In this document: piece after piece, positions 13,081-21,935 of the stretch
Layout: every line of letters begins with the position of its first letter
Position numbering within the stretch: the first letter of the stretch is position 1
NCBI RefSeq assembly: GCF_900105075.1
Contig: NZ_FNSK01000001.1
Coordinates: 1,253,001 to 1,317,000 of the forward strand
Origin: Rhodobacter sp. 24-YEA-8
GTDB lineage: Bacteria > Pseudomonadota > Alphaproteobacteria > Rhodobacterales > Rhodobacteraceae
Direction of reading: 5' to 3'
Length of the DNA: 64,000 bases
Program-made: the position numbers and the translations under genes
Notes under the pieces: model-generated
Told to the model about the DNA's origin: nothing
Database searches by the model: none
Seen by the model: only the letters and a program-made list of their open reading frames with translations

Positions 13081-13691
13081 TGATGTCGGGGAATTTCAGG
13101 ATCGGTGATGTTGTGCCGGTTTCGACGGATAGGGCAGCGATCTTCACGCCGGGCAAGCCGGATTGGTACGCGCTTCGTGTCGCGCCGCAGCGTGAGGATG
13201 AGGCCGAGGCGTGGTTGGGGATCAGGGGTGTCTCCGCATTTCATCCGGTACTCGCCCGACAAGTGCGTCGCCATGGCATTTTGCGCGAATACCATCGCCG
13301 CTACCTGCCTGGCTATGTCTTCGCACGCTTCAAGGGTGAGCCGTTGCCGCATCGCGTCATGTCCTGCCCATGGATCATTGGTGCTTTGTGCCTATCAAAT
13401 GGTGAGTGGGGCGTGCTGGAGCGCTCCGGCCTTCGCAAGATCCATGCGATGCGCAAGATTGATGCGGGCCAGCGCGATGCCAGGGCAGCCTTGCGGGCGC
13501 GCCGCCTTGCTGAGGCTCGGTTGCGATCTGGCGATGGCGTCATGTTCCGTTCCGGGCCGTTTGCTGGCTTCCGCGCTGAGGTAGTGGAGCTGAAGGCAGA
13601 GGGCGGTGCTATGGTGAAATTCGAGCTGTTCGGGCGCGAGACACTGATTGCCGCGACCGATGATGCACTGATCCCTTTGAAGCCCAGTTGA
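13080..13691 (+). CDS. NusG/RfaH-like antitermination protein (about 203 aa)
   Basis: N-terminal NusG domain: PDWYALRVAPQREDEAEAWL, then FHPVLARQVRRHGI and YLPGYVFARFKGEP (the usual WYxLxxxPxxE...GYVFVRF layout). A basic linker, then a KOW domain at the C-terminus: RLRSGDGVMFRSGPFAGFRA, then EVVEL. Phage NusG paralogues load on RNA polymerase and suppress pausing or termination over dedicated operons. It sits immediately before the late genes, which contain several intrinsic terminators. The start overlaps the previous stop (TGATG); three consecutive ATG/GTG codons make the exact start uncertain by 1-2 codons. Confidence 0.85.
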   Translation: MMSGNFRIGDVVPVSTDRAAIFTPGKPDWYALRVAPQREDEAEAWLGIRGVSAFHPVLARQVRRHGILREYHRRYLPGYVFARFKGEPLPHRVMSCPWIIGALCLSNGEWGVLERSGLRKIHAMRKIDAGQRDARAALRARRLAEARLRSGDGVMFRSGPFAGFRAEVVELKAEGGAMVKFELFGRETLIAATDDALIPLKPS

Positions 13692-13822
13692 CAGGGGTGA
13701 ATCACGCCGTCTATCTTCCGTTCCCATAGCCTCACGCTGACCGGCCCTCTGCCATTGCAGACAGCGCCCCAGCTGCTGGGCGGCGGGGATGGGTTACACG
13801 CCTGTCTGACACGCCTGAATAG

Positions 13823-13851
13823 CGCCCGGAGCAAACGCTCTCGGGCGTTTT
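13823..13851 (+). terminator. Terminator after the NusG-like gene
   Basis: CGCCCG-GAG (13,823-13,831) pairs with CTC-T-CGGGCG (one bulged T, 13,838-13,847), followed by TTTTGC. It stands 18 bp ahead of the HNH gene, in front of the late operon. Confidence 0.8.
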
Positions 13852-13869
13852 GCTTTATCCGGGGTGACC

Positions 13870-14226
13870 ATGGGAAGGTTGAAGCAAGCGCCATCGCGCT
13901 TCGTCGCCGCGCCCGGTAGGCTCGGCTCGGCGCCTCAGTCAGAGGCGGAGCGATCCCGACAGCGCCGCATCCAGTCGCCCTGGCGCAACTGGTACAACAC
14001 GGCTCGCTGGAAGGATCTCCGCTGGGATGTGCTGGAGAGTGCGCTCTTTACCTGCGGTCGCTGCGGTCACCTTGAAGGCGATACGTCAAAGCTGGTTGCC
14101 GACCACATCATTCCCCATCGCGGTGATGAGGGCCGGTTCTGGGATCGGTCGAACCTCCAATGCCTCTGCAAGGGCTGTCACGACCGGGTCAAGCAGGCCG
14201 AAGAGCGGCGCGGTCTGCACGGCTGA
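13870..14226 (+). CDS. Packaging-associated HNH endonuclease (118 aa)
   Basis: The ATG at 13,870 follows GGGGTGA by 3-6 bp. The core is FTCGRCGHLEGDTSKLVADH, then IIPHRGDEGRFWDRSNLQCL and CKGCHDRVKQAEERRG, giving two Cys pairs, D-H, N and the final H of the HNH/ββα-metal fold. HNH proteins encoded next to the terminase subunits, as in HK97-like phages, assist cohesive-end cleavage by the terminase. That position is matched here, which suggests a cos-type packaging phage. Confidence 0.9.
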   Translation: MGRLKQAPSRFVAAPGRLGSAPQSEAERSRQRRIQSPWRNWYNTARWKDLRWDVLESALFTCGRCGHLEGDTSKLVADHIIPHRGDEGRFWDRSNLQCLCKGCHDRVKQAEERRGLHG

Positions 14227-14282
14227 CCGGACAGGGGGGGGTATCAAAAGTCTGGGGGCCTCGCGGCCGGAGACCCGCGCCC

Positions 14283-14304
14283 CCCTCAGCGAGGGATTTT
14301 TTTT
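14283..14304 (+). terminator. Terminator directly before terminase small subunit
   Basis: CCCTC-AGC-GAGGG is a 5-bp stem with a 3-base loop, followed by A and eight T. It ends 4 bp from the terS ATG. A larger GGGGGC/GCCCCC pairing surrounds its upstream side (about 14,252-14,285). Confidence 0.65.
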
Positions 14305-14307
14305 CTG

Positions 14308-14826
14308 ATGGCTGGTGAAAATCTGGGGGCTGAGGGCTTCCGCAACCTCTTTGGGGAGACGTGGCTGGCTGCTGACAAGCGGCGTGGTCGCCCGGCTTTT
14401 GAGTGGACGGAAGAAAATTCTAACAAAGTCAGTATGTTGCTTGCGGCTGGTTGGTCGAATGAGCGGATCGCGGGCGTGATCCTCGATCCTCGCACCGGGA
14501 AATCCATCTCGGTGCCGACGCTGAAGCGGCATTTTAGATCCGAGCTCCAGATTCGTGATGCAGCCCGTGATCGTCTCGATGCAGAGCGCCTGATGCGGGT
14601 GTGGAGCAATGCCCAGACCGGGAATGTCGGCGCAGAGCGCTTATTCGTTCAACTCCTCGAGCGCAATGACCGGATGGAATCGGAGCGTAAGCTGGCCGCG
14701 AAGCCGAAAGACAGCGCGCAGCCGAAGGTCGGTAAGAAGATCGTCGATGAGCAGAAGGCGCTGGATGCAGACGACGCCCTGGCTGCCCAGCTGAATCTTG
14801 AGGCCGGCAATGCCCGACGGCATTGA
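14308..14826 (+). CDS. terS: Terminase small subunit (172 aa)
   Basis: N-terminal DNA-binding region with KRRGRPAFEWTEENSNKVSM, then LLAAGWSNERIAGVILDPRT and SVPTLKRHF, a helix-turn-helix of the kind found in small terminases. A central helical stretch, RLMRVWSNAQTGNVGAERLF, would build the oligomer, and the C-terminus is charged. It directly precedes and overlaps the large subunit. The only plausible ribosome site is GAGGG, 12 bp upstream and inside the terminator hairpin, so folding of the hairpin may also limit translation. Confidence 0.8.
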   Translation: MAGENLGAEGFRNLFGETWLAADKRRGRPAFEWTEENSNKVSMLLAAGWSNERIAGVILDPRTGKSISVPTLKRHFRSELQIRDAARDRLDAERLMRVWSNAQTGNVGAERLFVQLLERNDRMESERKLAAKPKDSAQPKVGKKIVDEQKALDADDALAAQLNLEAGNARRH

Positions 14827-16507
14827 ACCGCTGCCGCGCTTTGCCTGTCCGGACTGGTGGGAAAAGCTGCAGCGTGGCGAAACGCCGATGGCGGATGTGC
14901 CGCTCAATCAGGAGAAGGCGGCGAAGGTGCTGGCCTTCTTCAACCGGCTGCGGTTGCCCGATGTCGCTGGAAATCCGCCGCTGGCCACGGCCTGCGGTGA
15001 CTGGTTCAAGGATCTGCTGGTGGCGTTTCTTGCCAGCGAGGATCCGGAAACGCACCGTGATCTGGTCTGGGAACTGCTTTGCGCGGTGCCCAAGAAGAAT
15101 TCGAAATCGACCTATGCTGCGGCCCTCGGCCTGACCGCGCTTTACATGGAGGATGCGCCGAACCGGCAGATGCTGCTGGTGGGGCCCAGCCAGAACATTT
15201 CGGAACGCCTGTTCGGCCAGGCCACCGGGATGATCGATCTCGATCCCGTTCTGGTGGACATCTTCAAGGTGCAGACGCACCTGAAGACGATCACCCGGCG
15301 CAAAACCGGCACTGCGCTGGATGTGAAAACCTTCGATACTTCGATTGTGACCGGGGAGATCCCGGTGCTGACCATCCTCGACGAGCTTCACGAGCTGGGG
15401 AAAAAGGCCAAGGCTGCGAAGGTGATGCAGCAGATCCGGGGTGGGGGCATCACTAAGCAGCGCGGCAAAGTGCTGATGATAACCACCCAGTCGGACGAAA
15501 CGCCGGCGGGGATCTGGAAGACCGAATTGGACAAGGCTCGCGCCATCAGGGACGGCAAGGGCGGCAAGTCGCCGATCATGTTGCCGGTTCTCTATGAGTT
15601 TCCAGAGGTGTTGCAGCGCGACAAGTCCTATTGGCGCGACAAGAAGAACTGGCCGCTGGTGCTGCCGAATTATGGCCTTTCGATTGATGAGCAGGCCCTC
15701 GAGGACGATTACGACAACAACGGCAAGGTCTCGAAAGAGGCGGAGCAGATCTGGGCCAGCCAGCATCTCAATATCGAAATCGGTGTTGGTCTTGGCGGCT
15801 CGGCATGGTCCGGCGCTATGCACTGGGAAGAGGCGGTCTGCGAGGGACTGACCCTCGATGATCTGCTCGACCAATGCGAGGTCTGCACCATCGGTGTCGA
15901 CTGGGGCGGGGCCGATGACCTTGCCGCGCTCGCGGTTCTCGGTCGGCGCAAGGTCGATAAGGTCTGGCTTCTCTGGGTTCGCGCCTGGGCGCGGCCATCG
16001 GTTTTTGAACAGCGCCCGAAGATCGCGCCGCAGTTGAGGGATTTCGAGGCGGATGGCGATCTGAAGGTTGTCGCCACCGGTGAAGAACAGGCGGCCGAGG
16101 CGGCAGCGATCTGCGCGAAGATCTGGTCGGCGGGGAAGCTTCCGGAAGCCTCTGGCATCGGCCTCGATAGTGCCGGCATCGCCTTGCTGTTTGACGCTCT
16201 GACCGCGCTCGATATGACCGATCCTCTTGTGCAGGCGGTCAAACAGGGATGGGCGCTGCAAACCGCGCACCAGACGCTGCCGCTGAAACTGGAATCGAAA
16301 CGCCTGTTGCATTGCAACCAACCGCTCCTGAACTGGTCAGTTGGGAACGCGAAGCAGGAACTGGTCCGGAACAACTACATGGTGACCAAGGAAGCCTCGG
16401 GCGCAGGTAAGATTGACCCGCTAATGGCTGCGCTGGATGCCGCAATGCTGATGTTTCTCAACCCCGTCGCCGCTGGTGGTCGCTCATTTTGGGAGGATGG
16501 TGAATGA
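14810..16507 (+). CDS. terL: Terminase large subunit (ATPase-nuclease, 565 aa)
   Basis: Packaging motor. The Walker A-like element AVPKKNSKST, the Walker B element VLTILDELHELGKKAK and the coupling motif VLMITTQSDETP lie in the N-terminal half. The RNase H-like nuclease follows, with IGVDWGGADDLAALAVLGRR supplying acidic residues and IDPLMAALDAAMLMF near the C-terminus. ATG 14,810 is preferred over an upstream TTG because GAGG lies 8 bp before it. The type matches HK97-like Terminase_1 proteins. Its stop overlaps the portal ATG (ATGA). Confidence 0.95.
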   Translation: MPDGIEPLPRFACPDWWEKLQRGETPMADVPLNQEKAAKVLAFFNRLRLPDVAGNPPLATACGDWFKDLLVAFLASEDPETHRDLVWELLCAVPKKNSKSTYAAALGLTALYMEDAPNRQMLLVGPSQNISERLFGQATGMIDLDPVLVDIFKVQTHLKTITRRKTGTALDVKTFDTSIVTGEIPVLTILDELHELGKKAKAAKVMQQIRGGGITKQRGKVLMITTQSDETPAGIWKTELDKARAIRDGKGGKSPIMLPVLYEFPEVLQRDKSYWRDKKNWPLVLPNYGLSIDEQALEDDYDNNGKVSKEAEQIWASQHLNIEIGVGLGGSAWSGAMHWEEAVCEGLTLDDLLDQCEVCTIGVDWGGADDLAALAVLGRRKVDKVWLLWVRAWARPSVFEQRPKIAPQLRDFEADGDLKVVATGEEQAAEAAAICAKIWSAGKLPEASGIGLDSAGIALLFDALTALDMTDPLVQAVKQGWALQTAHQTLPLKLESKRLLHCNQPLLNWSVGNAKQELVRNNYMVTKEASGAGKIDPLMAALDAAMLMFLNPVAAGGRSFWEDGE

Positions 16508-17745
16508 ACCTCTTTCGCCGGTTTCTCCGATCTGAAGGCAAAAGCGCAATCGGCGGCGATGGAACCACTTCGGCAGGCCTTCGGTCGCAAGACGAGGTGT
16601 TCAGCGTCACGCCGATGAGGGCGCTGGAAATTTCCACGGTTCTCGCCTGCGTCCGCACCATTGCGCAGGGCGTGGCTCAGGTTCCGTTCCGCCTCTACCG
16701 GTCTGACGGCAAGCACCGGTTACCGGTCTCGGCGAAGGATCACCCTCTGGCGCGGATGCTGTCGCGTAAGCCGAACGGCTGGATGACCAGCTTCGAGTTG
16801 CGTGAGACGCTGATGTATCACGTCTTGCTGACCGGTAACGCTTATGTCTGGATCAACCGCGCTGGAGGCAAGATTTACGAGCTGATCGCGCTCCAGCCGG
16901 ACCAGACCGAGGCCGAGTTCGACAAAGCAAACATGGCCATGCGCTACCGGACCACGCTTCCGAACGGCGCACAAAAGCTGCTGGACCAGACTGAGGTCTG
17001 GCATCTGCGCGGCCCATCCTATGATGCGCAGCTCGGGCTGAACATCATCCGTCTGGCGCGGTCTGTGATGCAGTTGACCATGGCGGTCGAGAAGTCGCAG
17101 CTCGACACCCAGAAGAGCGGGGCGCAGCCCGGCGGCATCTATTCGATCGATGGCAACCTGACGAAAGAGCAGTTCGAAGGGCTGCGCGCCTGGCTGATGA
17201 AGTTCCAGCCGGGGCAGGAGCTTGCCGGGCAAACCATGATCCTCGACCGGGGTGGCAAGTTCCAGACCGCAAAGATGACCAGCGCCGACGCTCAGGTGAT
17301 GGAAACTCGCAAGTTCCAGATCGAGGAGGTGTGCCGACAGTTCGGGGTCATGCCGATCATGGTGGGCCACGCGGACAAGACCGCGACCTATGCCAGCGCC
17401 GAACAGATGTTCCTCGCCCATGTCGTTCACACGCTTTCGCCCTGGTATCAGCGGATCGAGCAGAGTGCCGATGCCGCGCTGCTCACCGACGACGAGCAGG
17501 ACCAGGGCTTGTACACCAAGTTCACCGCCAATGCGCTGATGCGCGGCGCGGCCAAAGATCGTGGCGATTTCTACGCAAAGGCGCTCGGCTCAGGCGGCAC
17601 CAAAGGCTGGATGAGCCAGAACGAGGTGCGCGAGCTGGAAGAGCTTAACCCCAGCGACGACCCGGACGCGGACAAGCTTCCGCAGCCGACCAATGCCGCG
17701 CCCGGCGCGCAGCCCGTAACGGAGAGGCAAGATGGACAGGATTGA
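16504..17745 (+). CDS. HK97-family portal protein (413 aa)
   Basis: Dodecameric ring at the capsid vertex through which DNA passes. Family blocks are present: ALEISTVLACVRTIAQGVAQ, VPFRLYRSDG, HPLARMLSRKPNGWMTSFEL, LTGNAYVWINR, GLNIIRLARSVMQLTMAVEK and QFGVMPIMVGHADKTATYAS. Length is typical. It begins in the terL stop codon and overlaps the protease by 14 bp, the normal HK97 head-gene order. Confidence 0.95.
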   Translation: MNLFRRFLRSEGKSAIGGDGTTSAGLRSQDEVFSVTPMRALEISTVLACVRTIAQGVAQVPFRLYRSDGKHRLPVSAKDHPLARMLSRKPNGWMTSFELRETLMYHVLLTGNAYVWINRAGGKIYELIALQPDQTEAEFDKANMAMRYRTTLPNGAQKLLDQTEVWHLRGPSYDAQLGLNIIRLARSVMQLTMAVEKSQLDTQKSGAQPGGIYSIDGNLTKEQFEGLRAWLMKFQPGQELAGQTMILDRGGKFQTAKMTSADAQVMETRKFQIEEVCRQFGVMPIMVGHADKTATYASAEQMFLAHVVHTLSPWYQRIEQSADAALLTDDEQDQGLYTKFTANALMRGAAKDRGDFYAKALGSGGTKGWMSQNEVRELEELNPSDDPDADKLPQPTNAAPGAQPVTERQDGQD

Positions 17746-18403
17746 GGTCAAGTTCTCGACCGAAGACATGGATGCCAAAACCGGGGAATTCTCGGGCTAT
17801 GGCGCGGTCTTCGGCAATGTGGACAGCTATGGCGATGTGATCGCGCCCGGCGCCTTCAAGGCCAATCTGCGGGAGTGGGCAAAGGCTAAGAAGCTGCCGC
17901 CGATGCTGATCCAGCATGGCGGATGGATGATGGGCGACATGGACGCGCTGCCCATCGGCATCTGGACCGAGATGGAAGAGGATGACACTGGCCTGAAGGT
18001 GAAAGGCCGGATCATCAATCTGGACACCGAGCGCGGCAAGACGATCTACGGCGCCATGAAAGAGGGCGCGCTGGACGGCATGTCGATCGGCTATCGGGCG
18101 AAGAAGTTCACCCTCGGCACCAAGCCGGAAGAGCCGCGCCGGAAGCTGGAACAGATCGAGCTGTTTGAAGTCTCGGTCGTGACCTTCCCGGCGAACGGCA
18201 AGGCGCGGGTCGCTGCGGTCAAATCGGCCGAACAGATCAAGACCATTCGTGATTTCGAGGACTTCCTGCGGGATGCAGGCGGGTTCTCCAATGCTGCGGC
18301 GAAGGCGATTGCCTCGCGCGGCTTCAAGGCTGCGGACCCTCGGGATGAGGACGGGGCTGATCTGGCGGCGATGCTGCGCCGCAATATCGCAACTCTGTCC
18401 TGA
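17732..18403 (+). CDS. HK97-type prohead protease (223 aa)
   Basis: U35-type serine protease that trims the capsid scaffold. The layout matches: FSGYGAVFGNVDSYGDVIAP, GAFKANLREW, then MLIQHGGWMMGDMDALPIG (the catalytic His) and GALDGMSIGYRAKK (catalytic Ser in GMSIGY). The C-terminal LEQIELFEVSVVTFPANGKA is the family's final strand. A GGAGAGG ribosome site precedes the ATG. The C-terminal ~45 residues may be a target of its own cleavage. Confidence 0.93.
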   Translation: MDRIEVKFSTEDMDAKTGEFSGYGAVFGNVDSYGDVIAPGAFKANLREWAKAKKLPPMLIQHGGWMMGDMDALPIGIWTEMEEDDTGLKVKGRIINLDTERGKTIYGAMKEGALDGMSIGYRAKKFTLGTKPEEPRRKLEQIELFEVSVVTFPANGKARVAAVKSAEQIKTIRDFEDFLRDAGGFSNAAAKAIASRGFKAADPRDEDGADLAAMLRRNIATLS

Positions 18404-18416
18404 TAAGGAGGCAATC

Positions 18417-19748
18417 ATGCCGTTGGACAATATGGAAGAAATCAAGTCCCTGATCGAAAAGCAGGGCAAAGGCTTCGAGGCATTCAAGGAAACCGTTGAA
18501 GAGCTGAAGAAGTCGGACGGCCTGACCGGCGAAAAGCTGGCGAAGATCGAGAAGTCTCTCGATGATGCGGTCGAGGCCAAGGCCGGGATCGAGGCGAAGT
18601 TCGCGGCAGAGGCCAAAGCCCGCGAGGAACTGGAAGCCAAGCTCAACCGCATGGGCGTGCAGGTTGACAGCGAGGACGAGGCGAAGGCTGTCGTCAATCT
18701 CGCCGAGTTCAATAATGTGCTCGGCTCGGTTTCGCGCGAGCGGTCCAAATCCTTCGACCCGCTCGACCGCAAGGGCTATGGTGAATACAAGGCCGCGCTC
18801 GACAAGTTCTTCCGGCAGGGCAAAGACAACCTGTCGCATGACGAGCTGAAGACGCTCTCGGCGGGGTCCGATCCCGATGGCGGCTATTTCGTCACCCCGG
18901 ACCTTTCGGGCCGCGTGGTGACCAAGGTCTTTGAAACCTCGGTGCTGCGTCAGCTCGCCTCGGTGCAGACGATTTCGGTCGATGCTCTGGAAGGGATCGA
19001 AGATCTGGACGAGGCCGGCGCAGCCTATGCCGATGAACGCAGCACCTCTGGCGACGACAAGACGCCGAAGGTTGGCAAGTGGAAGATCCCGGTTTTCTGG
19101 ATCGATACTGAGCCCAAAGCGACCCAGCAATTGCTGGATGATGCCTCGGTGAATATCGAGGCATGGCTCGCGGGCAAGGTCTCGGACAAGTTCGCGCGCT
19201 TCGAGAATCGCGAATTCGTGGCCGGCAGCACGGGGAAAATCCGTGGGCTGACCAGCTATGAGACCGTCGCCGATGATGGCGAGGGTGTCGATTGGGGCAA
19301 GATCGGACATGTGCTGTCGGGCGCCAATGGCGGCTTCGGCAGCTCTGCCCCGGCTGACAAGATCTTTGATCTGATCGGCACCCTGAAATCAGCGTATCTG
19401 ACCGGCGCCACCTTCCTGACCCGTCGGCAGGTGATCACGGCGATCCGCAAGCTGAAGGACAGCACCGGCCAGTATCTCTGGCAGCCGTCGCTGGTTGCCG
19501 GTCAGCCGGAGATGCTGGCGGGCTATCCCATCGCCCGTGCCGAGGATCTCCCGAAACTGGCGGCAGGCTCCCTCTCGCTCTACTTCGGGCAGTTCGCCAC
19601 GGCCTATCAGATCGTGGACCGCCAGGGCCTGCGCACCATGCGCGATCCCTTTACTTCCAAGCCCTTCGTCAAGTTCTATACCACCCGCCGCACTGGCGGT
19701 GGTGTGGTGAACTTCGAAGCGATCAAGGCGATGAAGTTCGCAGCCTGA
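18417..19748 (+). CDS. HK97-family major capsid protein (443 aa)
   Basis: Start MPLDNMEEIKSLIEKQGKGF is chosen because of the perfect AAGGAGG 6 bp upstream; a longer open frame upstream overlaps the protease and is spurious. Residues 1-115 are a charged coiled coil (the delta/scaffold domain cut by the protease). The HK97 fold follows: LSAGSDPDGGYFVTPDLSGR, VPVFWIDTEPK-like A-domain, KISDKFARFENREFVAGSTG, YPIARAEDLPKLAAG and a final SLYFGQFATAYQIVDRQGLR. Highest-output late protein; a strong hairpin follows the gene. Confidence 0.94.
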   Translation: MPLDNMEEIKSLIEKQGKGFEAFKETVEELKKSDGLTGEKLAKIEKSLDDAVEAKAGIEAKFAAEAKAREELEAKLNRMGVQVDSEDEAKAVVNLAEFNNVLGSVSRERSKSFDPLDRKGYGEYKAALDKFFRQGKDNLSHDELKTLSAGSDPDGGYFVTPDLSGRVVTKVFETSVLRQLASVQTISVDALEGIEDLDEAGAAYADERSTSGDDKTPKVGKWKIPVFWIDTEPKATQQLLDDASVNIEAWLAGKVSDKFARFENREFVAGSTGKIRGLTSYETVADDGEGVDWGKIGHVLSGANGGFGSSAPADKIFDLIGTLKSAYLTGATFLTRRQVITAIRKLKDSTGQYLWQPSLVAGQPEMLAGYPIARAEDLPKLAAGSLSLYFGQFATAYQIVDRQGLRTMRDPFTSKPFVKFYTTRRTGGGVVNFEAIKAMKFAA

Positions 19749-19754
19749 TCCGGC

Positions 19755-19772
19755 GCGGCCCTTCGGGGCCGC
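19755..19772 (+). promoter_or_regulatory. UUCG-capped hairpin after the capsid gene
   Basis: GCGGCCC-TTCG-GGGCCGC is a perfect 7-bp stem with a TTCG tetraloop, 7 bp past the capsid stop. There is no T tract, so it is more likely an mRNA-stabilising or exonuclease-blocking 3' end than a terminator. Confidence 0.65.
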
Positions 19773-19804
19773 ACCTTCCCCCATCATTTTCATAGGAGGG
19801 TGCC

Positions 19805-20239
19805 ATGCACGGCATCACTGACAACCTGGAAATCCGGGTCGTGGGCGCACCGGTTGCGAACGGCTCCGGCATCAACAACGCTTCCGCCATCATCGATATG
19901 GCCGGCTATGAGAGCGTGGCCTTTGTCGCGACGATCACCGACAGTGCGGCAACCGGGGTTGCAACCCTGGCGATCCAGTCGAGCGATACGGATGGCGCCG
20001 CTGGCATGGAGGCTGTTGAAGATACGACTGCGACCGTGACCTCGGCGGCGGACGATGACCTGAACAGCCGGGCCCTGCTGTCGGAAATCCGCAAGCCGGG
20101 CAAGCGGTTCGTCCGTGCGGTGCGGACCTCTGCCACGGCCAACATCGCTTATGGAAGCGTGATTGCGATCCTGACGCCTCATCGCCGCCCCGCCGAGAAG
20201 GGCGCGACCGTGGCTGGCGCGGCCTTCGTGTCCGGCTGA
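19805..20239 (+). CDS. Minor head/decoration-like protein (144 aa)
   Basis: It follows the capsid gene with a TAGGAGG ribosome site. Beta-rich sequence: LEIRVVGAPVANGSGINNAS, IIDMAGYESVAFVATITDSA, VATLAIQSSDTD, RFVRAVRTSATANIAYGSV. Proteins of this size and make-up after the major capsid gene of Rhodobacteraceae phages are virion-associated, possibly cementing capsomers. I do not recognise a named family, so the role is inferred from position. Confidence 0.6.
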   Translation: MHGITDNLEIRVVGAPVANGSGINNASAIIDMAGYESVAFVATITDSAATGVATLAIQSSDTDGAAGMEAVEDTTATVTSAADDDLNSRALLSEIRKPGKRFVRAVRTSATANIAYGSVIAILTPHRRPAEKGATVAGAAFVSG

Positions 20240-20243
20240 CACA

Positions 20244-20756
20244 ATGAACATTCCTGTCCGCACGAAAGCGCCCGCTAATCCGGTCGTATCTCTTGAAGAC
20301 CTCAAACTGCACCTTCGGGTGGAGGGGGGTGATCAGGACGATCTGATCAAGGATCTGGAGGTATCCGCCGTCTCGATGCTCGACGGTTATCGCGGCGAGC
20401 TCGGGCGCTGCATCATGGAGCAGGAATGGTCCGTAAGCTTCGGCGAGGCGGGCACATTCCGCCTCCCGTTCCCTGACGTGTCTGCGGTCAGCGCGAAGGA
20501 TGGCGCGGGCAATGAAGTCGCGGCCAGCGTGGCGCAGGATGCGCTTGGCTCGGTTGTAACCATTGCCGCACCTGCGACAGTCGCTATGACCATTGCACTA
20601 CCGGACGATGCGATAGGGATGGCGCGGATCCTGGTGAAGATGCTTGTAGGCCATTGGTTTGAAAACCGTGAGGCAGTCATCACCGGCACCATCTCGACAA
20701 AGTTACCACTCTCCGCCGAATCGCTGATCGAGCGGCTGCGGGTTTCGCGCCTATGA
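20244..20756 (+). CDS. Head-tail connector, HK97 gp6-like (170 aa)
   Basis: N-terminal VVSLEDLKLHLRVEGGDQDD, LIKDLEVSAVSMLDGYRGEL matches the start of gp6-like connectors that bind under the portal. A middle beta part (WSVSFGEAGTFRLPFPDVSA) and a C-terminal helix, AIGMARILVKMLVGHWFENR, are also typical. It lies in the standard order between head and closure genes, overlapping the next by 4 bp. Confidence 0.85.
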   Translation: MNIPVRTKAPANPVVSLEDLKLHLRVEGGDQDDLIKDLEVSAVSMLDGYRGELGRCIMEQEWSVSFGEAGTFRLPFPDVSAVSAKDGAGNEVAASVAQDALGSVVTIAAPATVAMTIALPDDAIGMARILVKMLVGHWFENREAVITGTISTKLPLSAESLIERLRVSRL

Positions 20757-21088
20757 CCGCCGGCAAACTCGACCGCCGCGCCCTGTTTCAGTCGCCGGTC
20801 TCCGGAGATGATGGCTACGGCAATCAGGTGACCGGCGAGTGGAAAGACGAATTCACCCGCTGGGCAGGGGCGCTGTTTCTGAAAGGCGGTGAGGCTGTCC
20901 TTGCCTCCCGGCTGGAAGGCAAGCAGCCCGTCGTCGTCACCGTGCGCGCCGACAGCGACACAGCGCGGATCACGCCGGAATGGCGCTGCGCGATAGACGG
21001 ACGGAATTACAATATCCGGGAGATCCCGAGGCGGTCGGACAATCGGCTATATCTGGAATTTCTTGCTGAGAGCGGGGTGGCCATCTGA
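20753..21088 (+). CDS. Head closure / head-tail adaptor (SPP1 gp16-like, 111 aa)
   Basis: The pattern GKLDRRALFQSPVSGDDGYG, then W-DEFTRWAGALFLKGGEAV and ITPEWRCAIDGRNYNIREIP with RLYLEFLAE is that of the phage head-tail joining/adaptor family (a small beta barrel closing the portal channel). It overlaps both neighbours by 1-4 bp. Confidence 0.85.
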   Translation: MTAGKLDRRALFQSPVSGDDGYGNQVTGEWKDEFTRWAGALFLKGGEAVLASRLEGKQPVVVTVRADSDTARITPEWRCAIDGRNYNIREIPRRSDNRLYLEFLAESGVAI

Positions 21089-21504
21089 TGCCGGGTCTTG
21101 ATCGCGTGAAGGCGAAGCTGCGCAGTCATGCGAAGGCCGCCATTGAGGCCGGTGTCGTAGAGGCGCGCAAGCAGGCTGAGATTATCGCCGGGCTGGCCCG
21201 GGCCTTCGCGCCGGCCGAGGAACTGGACCTGGTGAAATCGATCCGGGTCGAGGGCGCTTCGACCGTGGTCACGCGGCGCGGTGGCGAACAGGGCTTTGTC
21301 GGCGTGGTGGTGAAAGCTGGCAGCGAAGCCACGATCATCACCAACAAGCAGGGCCAGCGGTTCCAGAACGCCAAGCTGCAGGAGACGGGAACGCAGGACA
21401 TGCCCGCGAACCCCTATTTCAACCCGGCTAAGCGGATGCGGCGCAAGCAGGCGAAATCCGCCATCGGGCGCGCGGTCAATAAAGCGTGGAAGGCAGGCAG
21501 CTGA
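21088..21504 (+). CDS. HK97 gp10-type head-tail protein (138 aa)
   Basis: Helical N-terminus (RVKAKLRSHAKAAIEAGVVE), then AEELDLVKSIRVEGASTVVT, and the family end block TQDMPANPYFNPAKRMRRKQ (usual 'P.. PFL.PA' motif). The gp10 family acts in tail completion or neck assembly. It overlaps the next ATG by 1 bp (TGATG). Confidence 0.85.
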   Translation: MPGLDRVKAKLRSHAKAAIEAGVVEARKQAEIIAGLARAFAPAEELDLVKSIRVEGASTVVTRRGGEQGFVGVVVKAGSEATIITNKQGQRFQNAKLQETGTQDMPANPYFNPAKRMRRKQAKSAIGRAVNKAWKAGS

Positions 21505-21935
21505 TGGCCTCACCTTCTCTGGAATTGCAGGGGGCAATCGTCGAGGCAGTGCGCGCGGATACACGTCTCAGCCTTCTGATCGGCGGGATCTATGACCGGG
21601 TGCAGCGCGGGGCTGACGGATCACCTCTGCCGACTGTCTGGGGTGATGCGCAGGGCTATATCAGCTTTGGCCCCGAGGATGTGGTGTCAGAGGAAGGCGG
21701 CTGCGTCGCGCTCGATGATGTCTCGATCCAGCTTGATATCTGGTCGCGCCAGCCGGGCCGGGTTCACTGCAAGCAGATCATGCACGAATTGCGGCGGGTG
21801 ATGCGCGGTATCGCAACCACGGAAAACCCCATTGTCAGCCGGTCAGACCCGTTCTCGCAGATCGTTCGCGACCCGGACGGCCTGACCATGCACGGGATCT
21901 TGCGCTATGAATTCGGGATGGAATGGCATGGCTAA
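21504..21935 (+). CDS. DUF3168 tail completion protein (143 aa)
   Basis: Start at ATG 21,504, sharing a base with the previous stop. ELQGAIVEAVRADTRLSLLI then GGIYDRV, YISFGPEDVVSE, IQLDIWSRQPGRVHCKQIMH and LRYEFGMEW match the DUF3168 family (gpU-like terminators of the tail tube). Length and position after gp10 are as expected. Confidence 0.85.
   Translation: MASPSLELQGAIVEAVRADTRLSLLIGGIYDRVQRGADGSPLPTVWGDAQGYISFGPEDVVSEEGGCVALDDVSIQLDIWSRQPGRVHCKQIMHELRRVMRGIATTENPIVSRSDPFSQIVRDPDGLTMHGILRYEFGMEWHG

Noticed and set aside
14534..16321. A 595-codon open frame on the minus strand opposite the terminase genes
   Set aside because: It is antisense to terS/terL, has no recognisable domain, and results from GC-rich third positions of the real genes.
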